From contig PLCN01000020.1 in the NCBI GenBank assembly GCA_003134785.1, positions 1 to 64,000 on the forward strand: 64,000 bases of DNA, written 5' to 3'. A program made the position numbers and the translations under genes. Below the pieces are notes generated by a model. It searched no databases and had not been told where the DNA came from. It saw only the letters and a program-made list of their open reading frames with translations. This DNA is from Spartobacteria bacterium. GTDB taxonomy: Bacteria > Verrucomicrobiota > Verrucomicrobiia > Chthoniobacterales > UBA10450. Shown in pieces: positions 16,359 through 25,745 of the stretch; within the stretch, counting starts at the first letter, position 1; every line of letters starts with the position of its first letter.

Positions 16359-19289
16359 TTATTGCAGGTTGTAAACCTCGACCAGTCCTACCCCAGTCGT
16401 GTTGCTCTTGCCGGCGACAATCGCAGTGTAGGCGCCCGGCGGCAGTGTCACGAGAATGGCGGACTCAGCGTCGTTGCTGGGTGGAAGGGTGGTGGCGCGG
16501 ATGGCTGCTTCCTGCGATTGGCCGCTCGTATCGTCCACCTTCCAGTCATCGTTGGTCTTGATCGTGGCGCCGTTACTATCGTGCAGGGCGAGAGTGGGAT
16601 CAGCCAAGGCATTGGTGACGCCGAAATTCGCCAGCGACGGGCCGATGCCGTGAATAAGCACGCTGCTCCCCTGGCTGCTTCCACCCAGGATGAATCCGCC
16701 GATCATGACGTTGTCCCCGGTGTCGATGAATCCGCGGGTGCTGATGTTAGCGAACTGGTTCGGGGCGCTCTGGTCCAGGTCATAAGCTTCGGCTAACCCG
16801 ATGCCGGTCTCGCCGTGGGCTCCTTTTAAGATGGCGGTGAAATCGGAGGAGCCGCCGCTGCCAATGGGCAAAGTGGCGATGATGACTGATTCGCGTGGGT
16901 CAGCTGGTTGGAAGCCATTGGGGATGTCGCCGCTGTTACTGGCCTGCTGCCAGTCGTCGTTGGTTATGACGGTACCATCAGGCAGGTGTAGCTCGAGCAA
17001 GGGATCAGCCAGTGGGTTAGTAACTCCAGCGTTAGCTAAGGAAGGACCGAGGCCTCTGATCATGACTTTTTTGCTGGAACCTTGTGGCCCGCTGACGATG
17101 AAGCCGGCGATGAGCACATTGTCAGCTCCCTGCACCTCCATTCGGGTGGAGATGTTCAAGGGATGAGCGGGGAGACCGGAGGACGTGTTCACCATCTGGC
17201 TCAGGGTATCGCTGCTCTTGTTGAAGTCGGAATCGCCGCTGTAGGCGCCGGTGATCGTATAGGTGCCCACGCTGGTGAATGAGTGGGTCACCTGGGCGAC
17301 ACCGCTGCTCAGCGAGATCGTCGCGGGCGCGCTGCCGTCCCCGAAATCGAACACGACCGTGCCCGTCGGCACGCCAGTACCACCCGGTGCCGGGGAGACG
17401 GTGGCCGTAAACATCACGTCCTGCCCCGCGACGGAAGGATTCATCGACGAAGTCACGGTTGTCGTGGTGCTGGCTGCTCCGGTCGACTGCAGCGTGAGCA
17501 CGACATCGTGGCCGCTGGTGCCGCCTTTGTAGGTAATCTGAGCATTCAGCGAAGAATTAGGAACCGGCCAGGGATAGGTAGAGCCTTCAGGATGATCTTT
17601 GAACGTGCCGGTGAGCGTCCCGCCATCCACCTTCACGACGGTGAACATGTCTCCCACGTTCCCGGCGTAGGTCGTCCCTGTAAGGTCAAGCCCCACACTA
17701 TCCAAGCTCACGTTGCCACTGACGTGGAGTTGCGGGTAATTGGTATCCGCCACGGTTCCCATGATCGGCATACTGAGACTGCCGCTCTCCAGACCCAGTG
17801 TGTGTCCGGAAAGGTTGAGGTCGATCCCAGTCGCTACAGCTTTCAGAGTGGAGTTCGGAACAAGAAGAATGCTGCCCGGAAAGGTGAGAGGCTGGCTGAT
17901 CACAATACTGCCTTGCGTGCTGTGAAATTCGATATTCCCCTTTAGACGCGCCATCTCCGCTGCGGGGAAGCCAAGCGTGCCTGCGGCATTGTCTCCGCCC
18001 AAATCGATCGTGGTCGCGGAGATGGTGAAAAATTGGACGAAGTACATTGCTCCGATGCTGGCCGTATCTTGAATCGAGACACTATCAGCGTAGATCATCG
18101 CCAGAGGGATATTGTGGTCTGCGCCGTCGAAGATTTCCGCTGCGGCGTAGAGGATGAGACCTAAGCTATTACCCGGCCCGGCGACGGCGGTGATGTTAAG
18201 CGAGCCGTTATCGGCAGTAATTTTCGAGGGGGCTGTTGAGCTCGAGTCGTCTCCCAGTTCCACCCCCTCGTTATTATCCCCCAAGCCATTGCCGGTGCCA
18301 GTTACCTTTGTGTTATGCGAGCTGCTGATCAGCCCACCATCAAGGACCGAGACGCCGATGCCGTAGCCGCTGCCCTTCGCGCCAGCGGTGCCTGTAACCG
18401 TGGTGGAGGCCGACGAGATAGCCGACCCTGCGCCATACACCAACACCCCCCGGTTCTCGATGCCCTTGCTCACCCCGCCCGTGCCTGTGACGTTTATGTT
18501 ATTCGCGGAAAGCAATTGCGCTCCGCCCGTCACACTCACGCCCGGCTGGAAACCACCCGAATCATCCCCGCCCGTCCCCGTTACCGTAACATCGCCGCTA
18601 CCGGTTGTCTGCACCACCGTCCCGGCACCATCCAGTGTGACGCCGCTGAAATTCCCCGAGGTCGCCGTGGTCTGCTGGTTCGCACTTAGGGTCACGCCGC
18701 CTACGTCTGCCGTCACCTTGGCGCCGTTGTAGATGTAGACTCGCTGGCTGCACTCCAGGTCAATCGTGCCGCTACCGCTCGCCGTGAGGTGCGCTCCGAC
18801 CACATTGATATTGTCCACGCCGCCCGCGGTGCTGCCGCTGCCGCTCTGCAGATTTGCCCTCAGGCTGTTGCCGGACCCGAAGATGATGCTGCCATTGAAA
18901 TCCACCGTGTCGTTGCCCGCGCCGCCATTGATGGTGAGCGAAGGAAACGATGTGCCGCTGAAGGCGCCGATACTGACAAACTGTCCGTTCGAGCCGCAAT
19001 TGATGATGATCGAGGTGATGGAGGGGTTGCCGGAGAGCGGAACGGTCGCGCTGTCCTGGGTGGTGGTGCCATTGACCTGAAAAGTCGCGCCCTGCACCAT
19101 GAATTTGATGCCGCTGGAGCCGGCGTCGGAAACCATCAGATTGTCAGGGTTGCCGCTATTATTGACGACGGAAATTCCCCCGTTGGCGACGTTGATGATG
19201 TAGTCCGCGGCGAGCGCGCGGGCAGCCGGCAGGAGGAGAGCCGCGCCGAGCGCACTCCAGATGAGAAGACGAAGCGAGAATGTTTTCAT
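16359..19289 (-). CDS. Exported beta-helical protein with Ig-like and two NISTR domains
   Basis: ATG 19289 is chosen over the earlier frame start because GGAGG precedes it at good spacing. The protein (976 residues) has a signal peptide ending ARALA before ADYI. The first 600 residues are Gly/Thr/Asn-rich strands with repeated VTGTGG-type units, consistent with a right-handed beta-helix. An Ig-like repeat follows (SSMNPSVAGQDVMFTATVSP to YTITGAYSGDSDF). The last 260 residues are two NISTR domains: LNISTRMEVQGADNVLIAGF and ANISTRGFIDTGDNVMIGGF, each with an IGPSL/GPSLA motif, NDDW and a TGVGLVEVYNL ending. No outer-membrane barrel or LPXTG signal is seen. A surface role is inferred. The only gene between the two tRNA-Ala copies. 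Confidence 0.82.
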   Translation of the reverse strand: MKTFSLRLLIWSALGAALLLPAARALAADYIINVANGGISVVNNSGNPDNLMVSDAGSSGIKFMVQGATFQVNGTTTQDSATVPLSGNPSITSIIINCGSNGQFVSIGAFSGTSFPSLTINGGAGNDTVDFNGSIIFGSGNSLRANLQSGSGSTAGGVDNINVVGAHLTASGSGTIDLECSQRVYIYNGAKVTADVGGVTLSANQQTTATSGNFSGVTLDGAGTVVQTTGSGDVTVTGTGGDDSGGFQPGVSVTGGAQLLSANNINVTGTGGVSKGIENRGVLVYGAGSAISSASTTVTGTAGAKGSGYGIGVSVLDGGLISSSHNTKVTGTGNGLGDNNEGVELGDDSSSTAPSKITADNGSLNITAVAGPGNSLGLILYAAAEIFDGADHNIPLAMIYADSVSIQDTASIGAMYFVQFFTISATTIDLGGDNAAGTLGFPAAEMARLKGNIEFHSTQGSIVISQPLTFPGSILLVPNSTLKAVATGIDLNLSGHTLGLESGSLSMPIMGTVADTNYPQLHVSGNVSLDSVGLDLTGTTYAGNVGDMFTVVKVDGGTLTGTFKDHPEGSTYPWPVPNSSLNAQITYKGGTSGHDVVLTLQSTGAASTTTTVTSSMNPSVAGQDVMFTATVSPAPGGTGVPTGTVVFDFGDGSAPATISLSSGVAQVTHSFTSVGTYTITGAYSGDSDFNKSSDTLSQMVNTSSGLPAHPLNISTRMEVQGADNVLIAGFIVSGPQGSSKKVMIRGLGPSLANAGVTNPLADPLLELHLPDGTVITNDDWQQASNSGDIPNGFQPADPRESVIIATLPIGSGGSSDFTAILKGAHGETGIGLAEAYDLDQSAPNQFANISTRGFIDTGDNVMIGGFILGGSSQGSSVLIHGIGPSLANFGVTNALADPTLALHDSNGATIKTNDDWKVDDTSGQSQEAAIRATTLPPSNDAESAILVTLPPGAYTAIVAGKSNTTGVGLVEVYNLQ

Positions 19290-19635
19290 ATTAAGCCTCC
19301 AGATATTGCGCCGGGCGCCGTTCAGCGAAGGTTCAGCCCCTTTCCTTCTCACTCAGCCGGAGCCGCAGATGCGTTGCCACGTGGATCGACGTAATTAACC
19401 GCGCTTCTGACAGAGTTTAGCGACGCAGTCAATCGAATTGCTGCGCACGGCGGCCTGGGAGTCCGTCCCTGTTTGCGTCGATGATGCTTCTCGCCTCGAT
19501 TTTGCTCAGATCGTGCCCGATGAAAGCCAACTCAGCGCTGTGCTCTTCCTCGAACGCGCCTTGTCAGTGCGTTTCGGCGCTTGGCGGCTTGTCTTGAAAA
19601 GCGCGGACGTGCTGCTAGCATGACGCCCGCAGTCC
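19290..19635. other. Intergenic region, nothing recognised
   Basis: About 350 bases upstream of the NISTR gene and upstream of tRNA-Ala. It must hold the NISTR promoter and the tRNA promoter, but I see no clear -35/-10 pair and no gene. Confidence 0.4.
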
Positions 19636-19708
19636 GGGGGTATAGCTCAGTTGGTAGAGCGCTTCGTTCGCAATGAAGAGGCCAGGGGTTCGAATCCCCT
19701 TACCTCCA
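19636..19708 (+). tRNA. tRNA-Ala(CGC)
   Basis: A full cloverleaf folds: acceptor GGGGGTA with TACCTCC (one G-T), D-arm GCTC/GAGC, anticodon stem CTTCG/TGAAG with loop TTCGCAA (anticodon CGC, reading GCG), T-arm AGGGG-TTCGAAT-CCCCT, and discriminator A. The CCA end is not encoded. Its first 38 bases are repeated at 16154. Confidence 0.95.
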
Positions 19709-19869
19709 GTCTTCGCTCGTAGCCAAGGCGGCCTTTCATCTTGCCACAAACACTGCTGCGAGTCCTGGACGTGCAGAGGCACCTCCCGCCGAAGTGATTC
19801 GTCCACAGATTGCAGCCTCCGAAATTTCATGAGATTCCAGATTCTGCTTGCCAACTATACGCTGTAAGG

Positions 19870-19882
19870 TATACGACGTATA
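19870..19882. promoter_or_regulatory. Palindrome TATACG-A-CGTATA before tetR-type gene
   Basis: A perfect 6+1+6 palindrome ends one base before the regulator ATG at 19884. Another TATACG half-site lies at 19856-19861. A TetR-family protein often represses its own gene through such a site, so this is a candidate auto-operator. Confidence 0.5.
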
Positions 19883-19883
19883 A

Positions 19884-20468
19884 ATGCGGATGAAGGATAC
19901 GGACCAAAGGATCGCGGTGGCGGCGCTGCAACTGCTGGAAAAGGAAGGGCCGGCGGCGGTGAGCATGCGGCGGATCGCGCAGGCCGTCGGGATTACGCCG
20001 ATGGCGATCTATCATCATTTTCCGAATCGCGAGGTGCTGCTCAAGACGGTCACGGACCGCGAATTCGAGAAGCTGGCGGGGTTTATGGATGCACGCCAGA
20101 ACGAAGCTCGCACCGAAGGCGAGAGGCTGCTCAGGGTGATGGACTACTACATCGATTACGCGTTCAAGCATCCCAAGGTTTTCGACTACGTCTTCTCCCA
20201 ATACCGCACGGACGCGCGCAGATTCCCAAAGGACTTCCGCGCCCGGCGTTCTCCTACGATGAATCGGGTGGCCGACACCGTGGCGGACGCCATGGCCCGA
20301 AGAGAAATCCAGAAGGACGATGTCTGGGAGGTGGCGATGGAGCTGTGGGCGCACATTCATGGCTACGTGGCTCTCTTTCGCGCCGGCCGTTTCGCTCTTT
20401 CCGAAAAGCAGTTCCGGTTGTTATGCCGGCGTTCACTAAAGAGGCTTCTTCATGGACTCAAACCCTAA
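19884..20468 (+). CDS. TetR/AcrR family transcriptional regulator
   Basis: The 194-residue protein has a canonical TetR N-terminus: RIAVAALQLLEKEGPAAVSMRRIAQAVGITPMAIYHHF, with the DNA-reading helix at about 35-50. The remainder is helical and would bind a ligand and dimerise. The palindrome next to its start is a likely operator. Its stop lies inside the start of the Lnt-like gene (17-base overlap), so the two are co-expressed, and the regulator probably controls that gene. Confidence 0.92.
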   Translation: MRMKDTDQRIAVAALQLLEKEGPAAVSMRRIAQAVGITPMAIYHHFPNREVLLKTVTDREFEKLAGFMDARQNEARTEGERLLRVMDYYIDYAFKHPKVFDYVFSQYRTDARRFPKDFRARRSPTMNRVADTVADAMARREIQKDDVWEVAMELWAHIHGYVALFRAGRFALSEKQFRLLCRRSLKRLLHGLKP

Positions 20469-21933
20469 TCGCGCCAGGACAGTTATCCTGGCTCTCGCGG
20501 CAATCGTCCTGTCATCCGCGATGTTTTTCTTCGGCACGGGCATGCGTCCCATCTGGTGGCTGACCTGGCTGGCTACACTCCCCGTTCTGCTTATCGCTCC
20601 TCGCGTGCCGGCCTTCTTCGCATTTGGAATAGCGGCGCTCGCCTGGTTTGCGGGCACGCTGAACATGTGGCGCTACCTTCGTCACATTCTGGTCTTGCCG
20701 GACAATCCACACGCGGGTCCGCTGGTCATGCCACTTGGTGTGGCGATAGGTGTGTTGATTGTTCCTTCCGGCATCTTCGGTCTGGCGGTCTTGTTATCGC
20801 GGAGCTTCACGCGCCGCGGCGCTTTGTGGCGGGCGGCCCTGGCTCTGCCCACAGTTTGGGTGACCTACGAATACCTAACCGCTGTTTTTTCACCGCATAG
20901 CACCTTTGGCAATCTCGCATACACGCAGATGGGTTTTCTGCCGATGCTCCAAGTAGCTTCAGTAACTGGTGTCTCGGGAATAACCTTCTGCCTCTTCCTC
21001 CTGCCTTCGTCGATAGCAGCTTCGCTGGCGGGTTGTGAGAGGCCGCAACAAAAGCGAATGCGAGCTGGAGCTATCGGGACATTCTACCTGATCGTGATGC
21101 TCTTCGGCTGCGCTCGCCTTCACTTTACACCTAAGGCAGAGCATTCCGTCGCGGTCGGCCTGGCCGCTTCCGATCTGCCGCGGAATTTGCGGATCGAGGA
21201 GCCGGAGGAAAAGGGGCGTTTGTTGCGCGACTATTTGAGCAACGTGAAGTCGCTCGCGGCGCAAGGCGCCCAGGTCATCGTGATCCCGGAGAAACTCAGC
21301 GTCGTGGTGGATCCGGAGACTGAGGAAATCGACACCTTGTTCAAGGAGGCGGCCAACGCCGACAAGACGAGATACGTCATAGGTGTCCTGCATGTAACCA
21401 AGGACGCGAAGCTCAATGAAGCCCGGATGTATTCACCGGATAGTGCTACCGTGCTTACCTACGAGAAGCATCATATGCTCCCCGCGTTCGAATCGAAGCT
21501 TCGTCCAGGGACAACCCGCACCCTCATCTCGCAACCTTCCGGGTTGTGGGGAATCGCAATCTGCAAGGACATGGATTTTCCGTCGCTTAGCCGGGAGTAT
21601 GGAAGAGACGGCATAGGTCTCCTTCTCGTGCCGGCGTGGGATTTCAGCGATGACGGCTGGCTGCATAACCGCATGGCTGTTATGCGCGGGGTCGAGAGCG
21701 GTTTTAGCATTGCGCGAACGGCAAAGGAAGGATTGCTCACGGTAAGTGACGACCGAGGCCGGCTCCTGGCCGAGCAGAACAGCGCCTCAGCTCCCTTTGC
21801 CTCGATCGTAGCGAATGCTCCTGTTCGGAATAATCGTACGTTCTACATGCGCTTTGGAGATTGGTTCGCGTGGGTGAATATTGCGCTGCTGGTGGGACTG
21901 ATTGGCAGCCGGCGATTGAACACGGATGCTTGA
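20452..21933 (+). CDS. Divergent apolipoprotein N-acyltransferase-like nitrilase
   Basis: The 493-residue protein has about six N-terminal membrane helices (1-220) with the Lnt-type pattern STFGNLAYTQMGFLPMLQVASVTGVSGITF, followed by a CN-hydrolase domain. The catalytic triad is visible: E280 in VIPEKLS, K339 in TYEKHHMLPAFE and C371 in IAICKDMDFP. Lnt adds the third acyl chain to lipoproteins in the periplasmic leaflet. The sequence is far from classical Lnt, and control by a TetR regulator is not usual for a housekeeping lnt, so an accessory acyltransferase or amidase is plausible. A short C-terminal helix ends the protein. Confidence 0.78.
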   Translation: MDSNPNRARTVILALAAIVLSSAMFFFGTGMRPIWWLTWLATLPVLLIAPRVPAFFAFGIAALAWFAGTLNMWRYLRHILVLPDNPHAGPLVMPLGVAIGVLIVPSGIFGLAVLLSRSFTRRGALWRAALALPTVWVTYEYLTAVFSPHSTFGNLAYTQMGFLPMLQVASVTGVSGITFCLFLLPSSIAASLAGCERPQQKRMRAGAIGTFYLIVMLFGCARLHFTPKAEHSVAVGLAASDLPRNLRIEEPEEKGRLLRDYLSNVKSLAAQGAQVIVIPEKLSVVVDPETEEIDTLFKEAANADKTRYVIGVLHVTKDAKLNEARMYSPDSATVLTYEKHHMLPAFESKLRPGTTRTLISQPSGLWGIAICKDMDFPSLSREYGRDGIGLLLVPAWDFSDDGWLHNRMAVMRGVESGFSIARTAKEGLLTVSDDRGRLLAEQNSASAPFASIVANAPVRNNRTFYMRFGDWFAWVNIALLVGLIGSRRLNTDA

Positions 21934-22123
21934 GAAAGACAACACGCCACGCTGTAGCCGCTTCGCTGCCTCCTGCGCGCTAAGCGCTTCCAGCCGCTGG
22001 CGCTTTGGCCCGGCGGCAGGTGCGAAGCGCAGGGATTAGCTATCACGTCATCACCGGCGCCGCCCACCCGCCCTTCGCCTTGCTTCGGCGTGGCAAGCAG
22101 GGCGGCGGCTACAGAGCGGCGTC

Positions 22124-25100
22124 TTAGTTATCGAGCTTGTAAGCTTCGGCTAGTCCTATGCCTGTCGTGCGATTAACTCCGCGCATCACCGTTGTGTAAT
22201 TTCCCGGCGAAAGCGTCATGAGTATGGCTGACTCGTGGTCGTCGGTGGGCGCGAGGCCAGTCGCCTGGATCTCCGCGGCATTCGGCGCGTCCTTCCAATT
22301 ATCGTTACTCAGTAGGAGCGCACCGTTGCCATCGTGAAGCTCGAGCGTCGGGTCCTGCAACGCTCCCGGCACGGGTGCGCCATTGACCTTGACCGATGGA
22401 CCGAGCGCGCGAAAGAGCACGCGCTTGGGAGTGCCACCGCGCAGGATCACACCATCAATCAGCACGTTGTCATCGGTGCCAACGGCGGCGCGCACGGAGA
22501 GATTTCCCAGCTCCAGGGTATTCGCTGCTTCTGACTCGGCGGGTTTCGTCGCCAGGTTTTCCTGCTCGACGGCAGCCGATCCTCCCAAATCGTAGACCTC
22601 GATCAGGCCAACGCCGGTCGTGTTATTAGCGCCGCGAATAATGCCCGTATAGGTGCCAGCGGGAACTGTCCGGATGATCGCCGCTTCGCGATCGTCAGTG
22701 GGCGCGAGACCGCTTTGTTGAATCTCGGTCTCCTGGGAGTCGCGCCAGTTATCATTAGTGATAACCGCGCCGTTGCTGTCGTGCAGTTCAAGAACCGGAT
22801 CCTGCAAGGTCCCGGGAACTGGCTGACCGCCGGACTTAAGAGAAGGCCCGAGCGCGCGAACTATGACCCGCTTGAAGCCGGACCCTTTTACAATAAACCC
22901 GGCGATGCCGACATTGTCGCCCGTCTGCGCGAAGACGCGGCCGGCAATGTTCACTAGCTGAACGTCCGCCGGCGTAGGTGCGGGTGTGGCCGTCGGGGTC
23001 GCCGTGGGCGTTGGCGTCGCCGTCCCGCCAGGCGTAGGAGTGGAGGTAGGAGTAGGCGTTATCGTTGGCGTTGGTGTCGCTGTCCCGATCGGCGTCGCGG
23101 TCGGAGTCGGGGGAGGAGTAGGCGTTGGCGCTACTACGGCTGGATCGAAGGTATAAGTCTGGGCCACATCAATCAGGTTAAAGAGCGAGCCCCCGATGCC
23201 ACCAAAGGAAGGCGTAGTATTGGCAGGCTCCTCAAGCGTCATGGTGCTGGCGGTGACTTCATGCAACCGCTCGTCGATAGCGCCCGGCTCAGTTACCAAT
23301 GAAAAGGGAACGTAGATCGTAATAGTCCCGTTCACGCCGAGCGTGGAAGTGCAATTGGCCGCGGGCAGCGTGGTCGCGCCGGGGTAGGTCATGGTTACGC
23401 CGCCACCCACGACCATAGAGGCGTTTTCTCCCACAAAGCACTGCAATGCGCCGCCGTTCAAAGATTCGGCATAGGCATGGAAATTCTTTCCACCATTCAC
23501 GTCACTCGATGAAGGAACCAGCCACTGGGTCAACCAGACCAGATCCGGGTCTGGATCTTGAGTCGTCGTGGGCGCGAGGCTTAAGTTATTTAGCTGCATC
23601 ACAACCTGGTAACAAGGATCAGCCGCGGAACAAGGCGCAGCGGTAACCTTGGAGATGCTGGAGCCAGTGATATCGAGCTGAGGCATGTTCGCGCTGCTCG
23701 TGCCGTTTACTTCAAACTTTCCGTCGCCGCTGGGATCGGACACGGCATTCAGCGGTGTCAGTCCTGGAATGTTCACGGGAGAGCTGGCGGCCAGCAAGCC
23801 ATCGCCGCTATTCTGCCGGACGAACATCCCATGGGGGTCAAAGACTTCGACGATGCTATTGGAGTCGGAATAAGAAATCTGCGCCTCACCGAGGGCGCCC
23901 ATCCGGATTTGCAGGAAATCACCTAACGAGCGGTCGCCGCTTTGTGCGCCCATGAGAGTCTGGATGCTGCCACGGTGGATAAAGTGCGTACTGGTTTGCA
24001 CCGGAGCGGTGAAGGTAGGAGCGGCATCATGACCGTTCAAGGTCTGGACCATCCACAGGCTCCAGTCGCAGGGCGCCGGCCCTTGCGGGGTGATCCCGGG
24101 GCAGGAGTCGGGGCCATTGGAAGGAAAGGTAGGAGCGCCAGGTGTGCCATACCAGGCGATATCCACCCGGCCATCATCACCCGCAACGATCCACGCGAAT
24201 ACGTTAGTGTGAAGAACGCCCACGGGCGAGCCAGAGGTATTAATCGCAACCGGCGCCGACCAGTGATTACCTTGATCGGTGGAGTAGGCATACTTAAGAA
24301 TAGTATCGCCGTTGATCATCCCATTGGTATCAATGGGCGCTTGTTCCCAAACCGCGTAGAGGTTACCGGCCTTATCTATCGCCATGGTGGGGAAGTCGCC
24401 GCCGGTCTTGAAGCCCGTCAAATCCGCCACCGGCAGGTCAGTGCAATTCAAGCCGCTCGGATCGCTGACGTTAGCGACCGGAGCACCGAAGGCGACCGGG
24501 AAGCAGCGGCCAATTCGGATTTGATCCAAGGCCGCGTTATCATGAAGCACGAAGATGTGCTTGACCGGCGTGGGAAGCGTAGCGAATCCCCCGTTACCAT
24601 CGGGTTGGCCCAAAGTGGTGGCAATAGGGCTAAGCTCGTCATTACCCATGATGGCCTCGTCACAGCTACCCGCCGCCGTAACCTTGTTAGCCGGTCCGAA
24701 AGTAATGCCCGCAGTCGGTCCTAGCCCGCCCACAGGCGAGCGATACATCACGAGAACATTATTGCCGACGCTGCTCCCACACATTACTCCGCCGGGCCCG
24801 ATCTCGTCGTTCACGAGATAGATGTTGCCGCCGTTGGTCGGATCGCCGTCGATGGTATACCATTGACGGTCAACCGCGGTGTCTGGCACTCCAGTGTTGC
24901 TACAGGTGAAGCTCGCGCCCTGATCGTCCGAGCGCGCGGTGCTGAAGTTCGCCAGGGTCAGATCGTTGAAGTAAAGATGCCCGGCAGAATCGACACCCAG
25001 CTCGGTGTCCCCGCCGCCGTGGCAGGTAGTAACCTTTCCTTCCAGGGCCGCGGCCCCAGGAACCCACTTAAAGGTCTTGCCCGTGTCGAGCGAACGCCAA

Positions 25101-25387
25101 ATCCAACTGGTGTCGGCAGAAGCAGTCCCTGGCACGCTGGTATAGACAAGGTTCGGATTAGTAGGATCGAGGCGCAGATCTTCTTCGAAACCGCTTCCTC
25201 CAATACCGCTGATGATCGGCTGGCCGAAGGTAGGCGGAGTGAGTGACGCTGCCAACGGCGATCGCGGCGCCGGTTCCGGCGCGGCCAGACTGAACATGGC
25301 AAGAAGCGCCCCTCCCGCACAAAGAAGAAAGGCCAGGAAGATGCGCGGATTAAGAAGGCCGGATTCGGACGCGGGTTTCTTTTTCAT
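22124..25387 (-). CDS. Exported BNR-repeat protein with Thr-Pro linker and two NISTR domains
   Basis: The 1087-residue protein starts after a good ribosome site (AAGGAG, 8 bases before ATG). A signal-anchor with the motif SESGLLNPRIFLAFLLC begins it, shared with the protein at 33417. Residues about 50-600 hold BNR/sialidase-type blades (RSDDQGASF, STDQGNHW), a beta-propeller seen in exo-sialidases and many non-enzymatic proteins. A long TPTPTATP-type linker follows near 760-820, then two NISTR domains (VNIAGRVFAQTGDNVGIAGF, and a second with DDNVLIDGVIL) to the end. No sialidase catalytic Arg triad can be assigned, so sugar binding or adhesion is as likely as hydrolysis. Secreted or surface location is inferred. 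Confidence 0.82.
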   Translation of the reverse strand: MKKKPASESGLLNPRIFLAFLLCAGGALLAMFSLAAPEPAPRSPLAASLTPPTFGQPIISGIGGSGFEEDLRLDPTNPNLVYTSVPGTASADTSWIWRSLDTGKTFKWVPGAAALEGKVTTCHGGGDTELGVDSAGHLYFNDLTLANFSTARSDDQGASFTCSNTGVPDTAVDRQWYTIDGDPTNGGNIYLVNDEIGPGGVMCGSSVGNNVLVMYRSPVGGLGPTAGITFGPANKVTAAGSCDEAIMGNDELSPIATTLGQPDGNGGFATLPTPVKHIFVLHDNAALDQIRIGRCFPVAFGAPVANVSDPSGLNCTDLPVADLTGFKTGGDFPTMAIDKAGNLYAVWEQAPIDTNGMINGDTILKYAYSTDQGNHWSAPVAINTSGSPVGVLHTNVFAWIVAGDDGRVDIAWYGTPGAPTFPSNGPDSCPGITPQGPAPCDWSLWMVQTLNGHDAAPTFTAPVQTSTHFIHRGSIQTLMGAQSGDRSLGDFLQIRMGALGEAQISYSDSNSIVEVFDPHGMFVRQNSGDGLLAASSPVNIPGLTPLNAVSDPSGDGKFEVNGTSSANMPQLDITGSSISKVTAAPCSAADPCYQVVMQLNNLSLAPTTTQDPDPDLVWLTQWLVPSSSDVNGGKNFHAYAESLNGGALQCFVGENASMVVGGGVTMTYPGATTLPAANCTSTLGVNGTITIYVPFSLVTEPGAIDERLHEVTASTMTLEEPANTTPSFGGIGGSLFNLIDVAQTYTFDPAVVAPTPTPPPTPTATPIGTATPTPTITPTPTSTPTPGGTATPTPTATPTATPAPTPADVQLVNIAGRVFAQTGDNVGIAGFIVKGSGFKRVIVRALGPSLKSGGQPVPGTLQDPVLELHDSNGAVITNDNWRDSQETEIQQSGLAPTDDREAAIIRTVPAGTYTGIIRGANNTTGVGLIEVYDLGGSAAVEQENLATKPAESEAANTLELGNLSVRAAVGTDDNVLIDGVILRGGTPKRVLFRALGPSVKVNGAPVPGALQDPTLELHDGNGALLLSNDNWKDAPNAAEIQATGLAPTDDHESAILMTLSPGNYTTVMRGVNRTTGIGLAEAYKLDN

Positions 25388-25745
25388 GGTGATTACTCCT
25401 TACTTGATCGGTGATCGGCCGATGGGAGGAACAGTCTTATGAAACAGAAACGGGAAGTCGAACTTCTTTTGTGCGGTCTGCACCACGTCCAAGGAACAAA
25501 CTGTCCGCGTGACACCCTCATATCGCCGCCGCATCTCTGATGCCTTAGCGACAATACCAACCTTACATTTTCGTAAGCAACGAGAAATTTGCGTCCGCTA
25601 AGACCGGTATGCGCCGAATACAGAACGTCTCCATTACTTGTCCGATGTAGCACGGCATCTTGGCCCTGGCACAGGCATCTTGGCTGTGCTACACGAGACA
25701 AGCGAAGACTTGAGCGGCTTGCCAGCTCTGCCATACTTTCCATCG
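25388..25745. other. Divergent intergenic region
   Basis: About 360 bases separate the BNR gene and the lipoprotein gene, which point away from each other, so it must hold both promoters. I see no additional gene or repeat. Confidence 0.4.

Larger units (their letters stand above)
16154..19673. mobile_element. Candidate insertion bounded by tRNA-Ala half and complete tRNA
   Basis: A 38-bp perfect direct repeat (tRNA-Ala 5' half at 16154, tRNA-Ala 5' half within the full gene at 19636) bounds about 3.4 kb. The only gene inside is one NISTR exported protein; no integrase is present. Integration at the anticodon loop with the incoming end rebuilding the tRNA would give this picture. A simple tRNA duplication followed by decay is the alternative. 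Confidence 0.45.

Noticed and set aside
19615-19854. Frame reading GIRTPGLFIANEALYQLSYTP
   Set aside because: It is the antisense translation of tRNA-Ala; the same false peptide appears at the tRNA half near 16154.
23942-24724. 260-residue plus-strand frame inside the BNR gene
   Set aside because: Arg/Gly-rich shadow of the BNR protein without a start signal.
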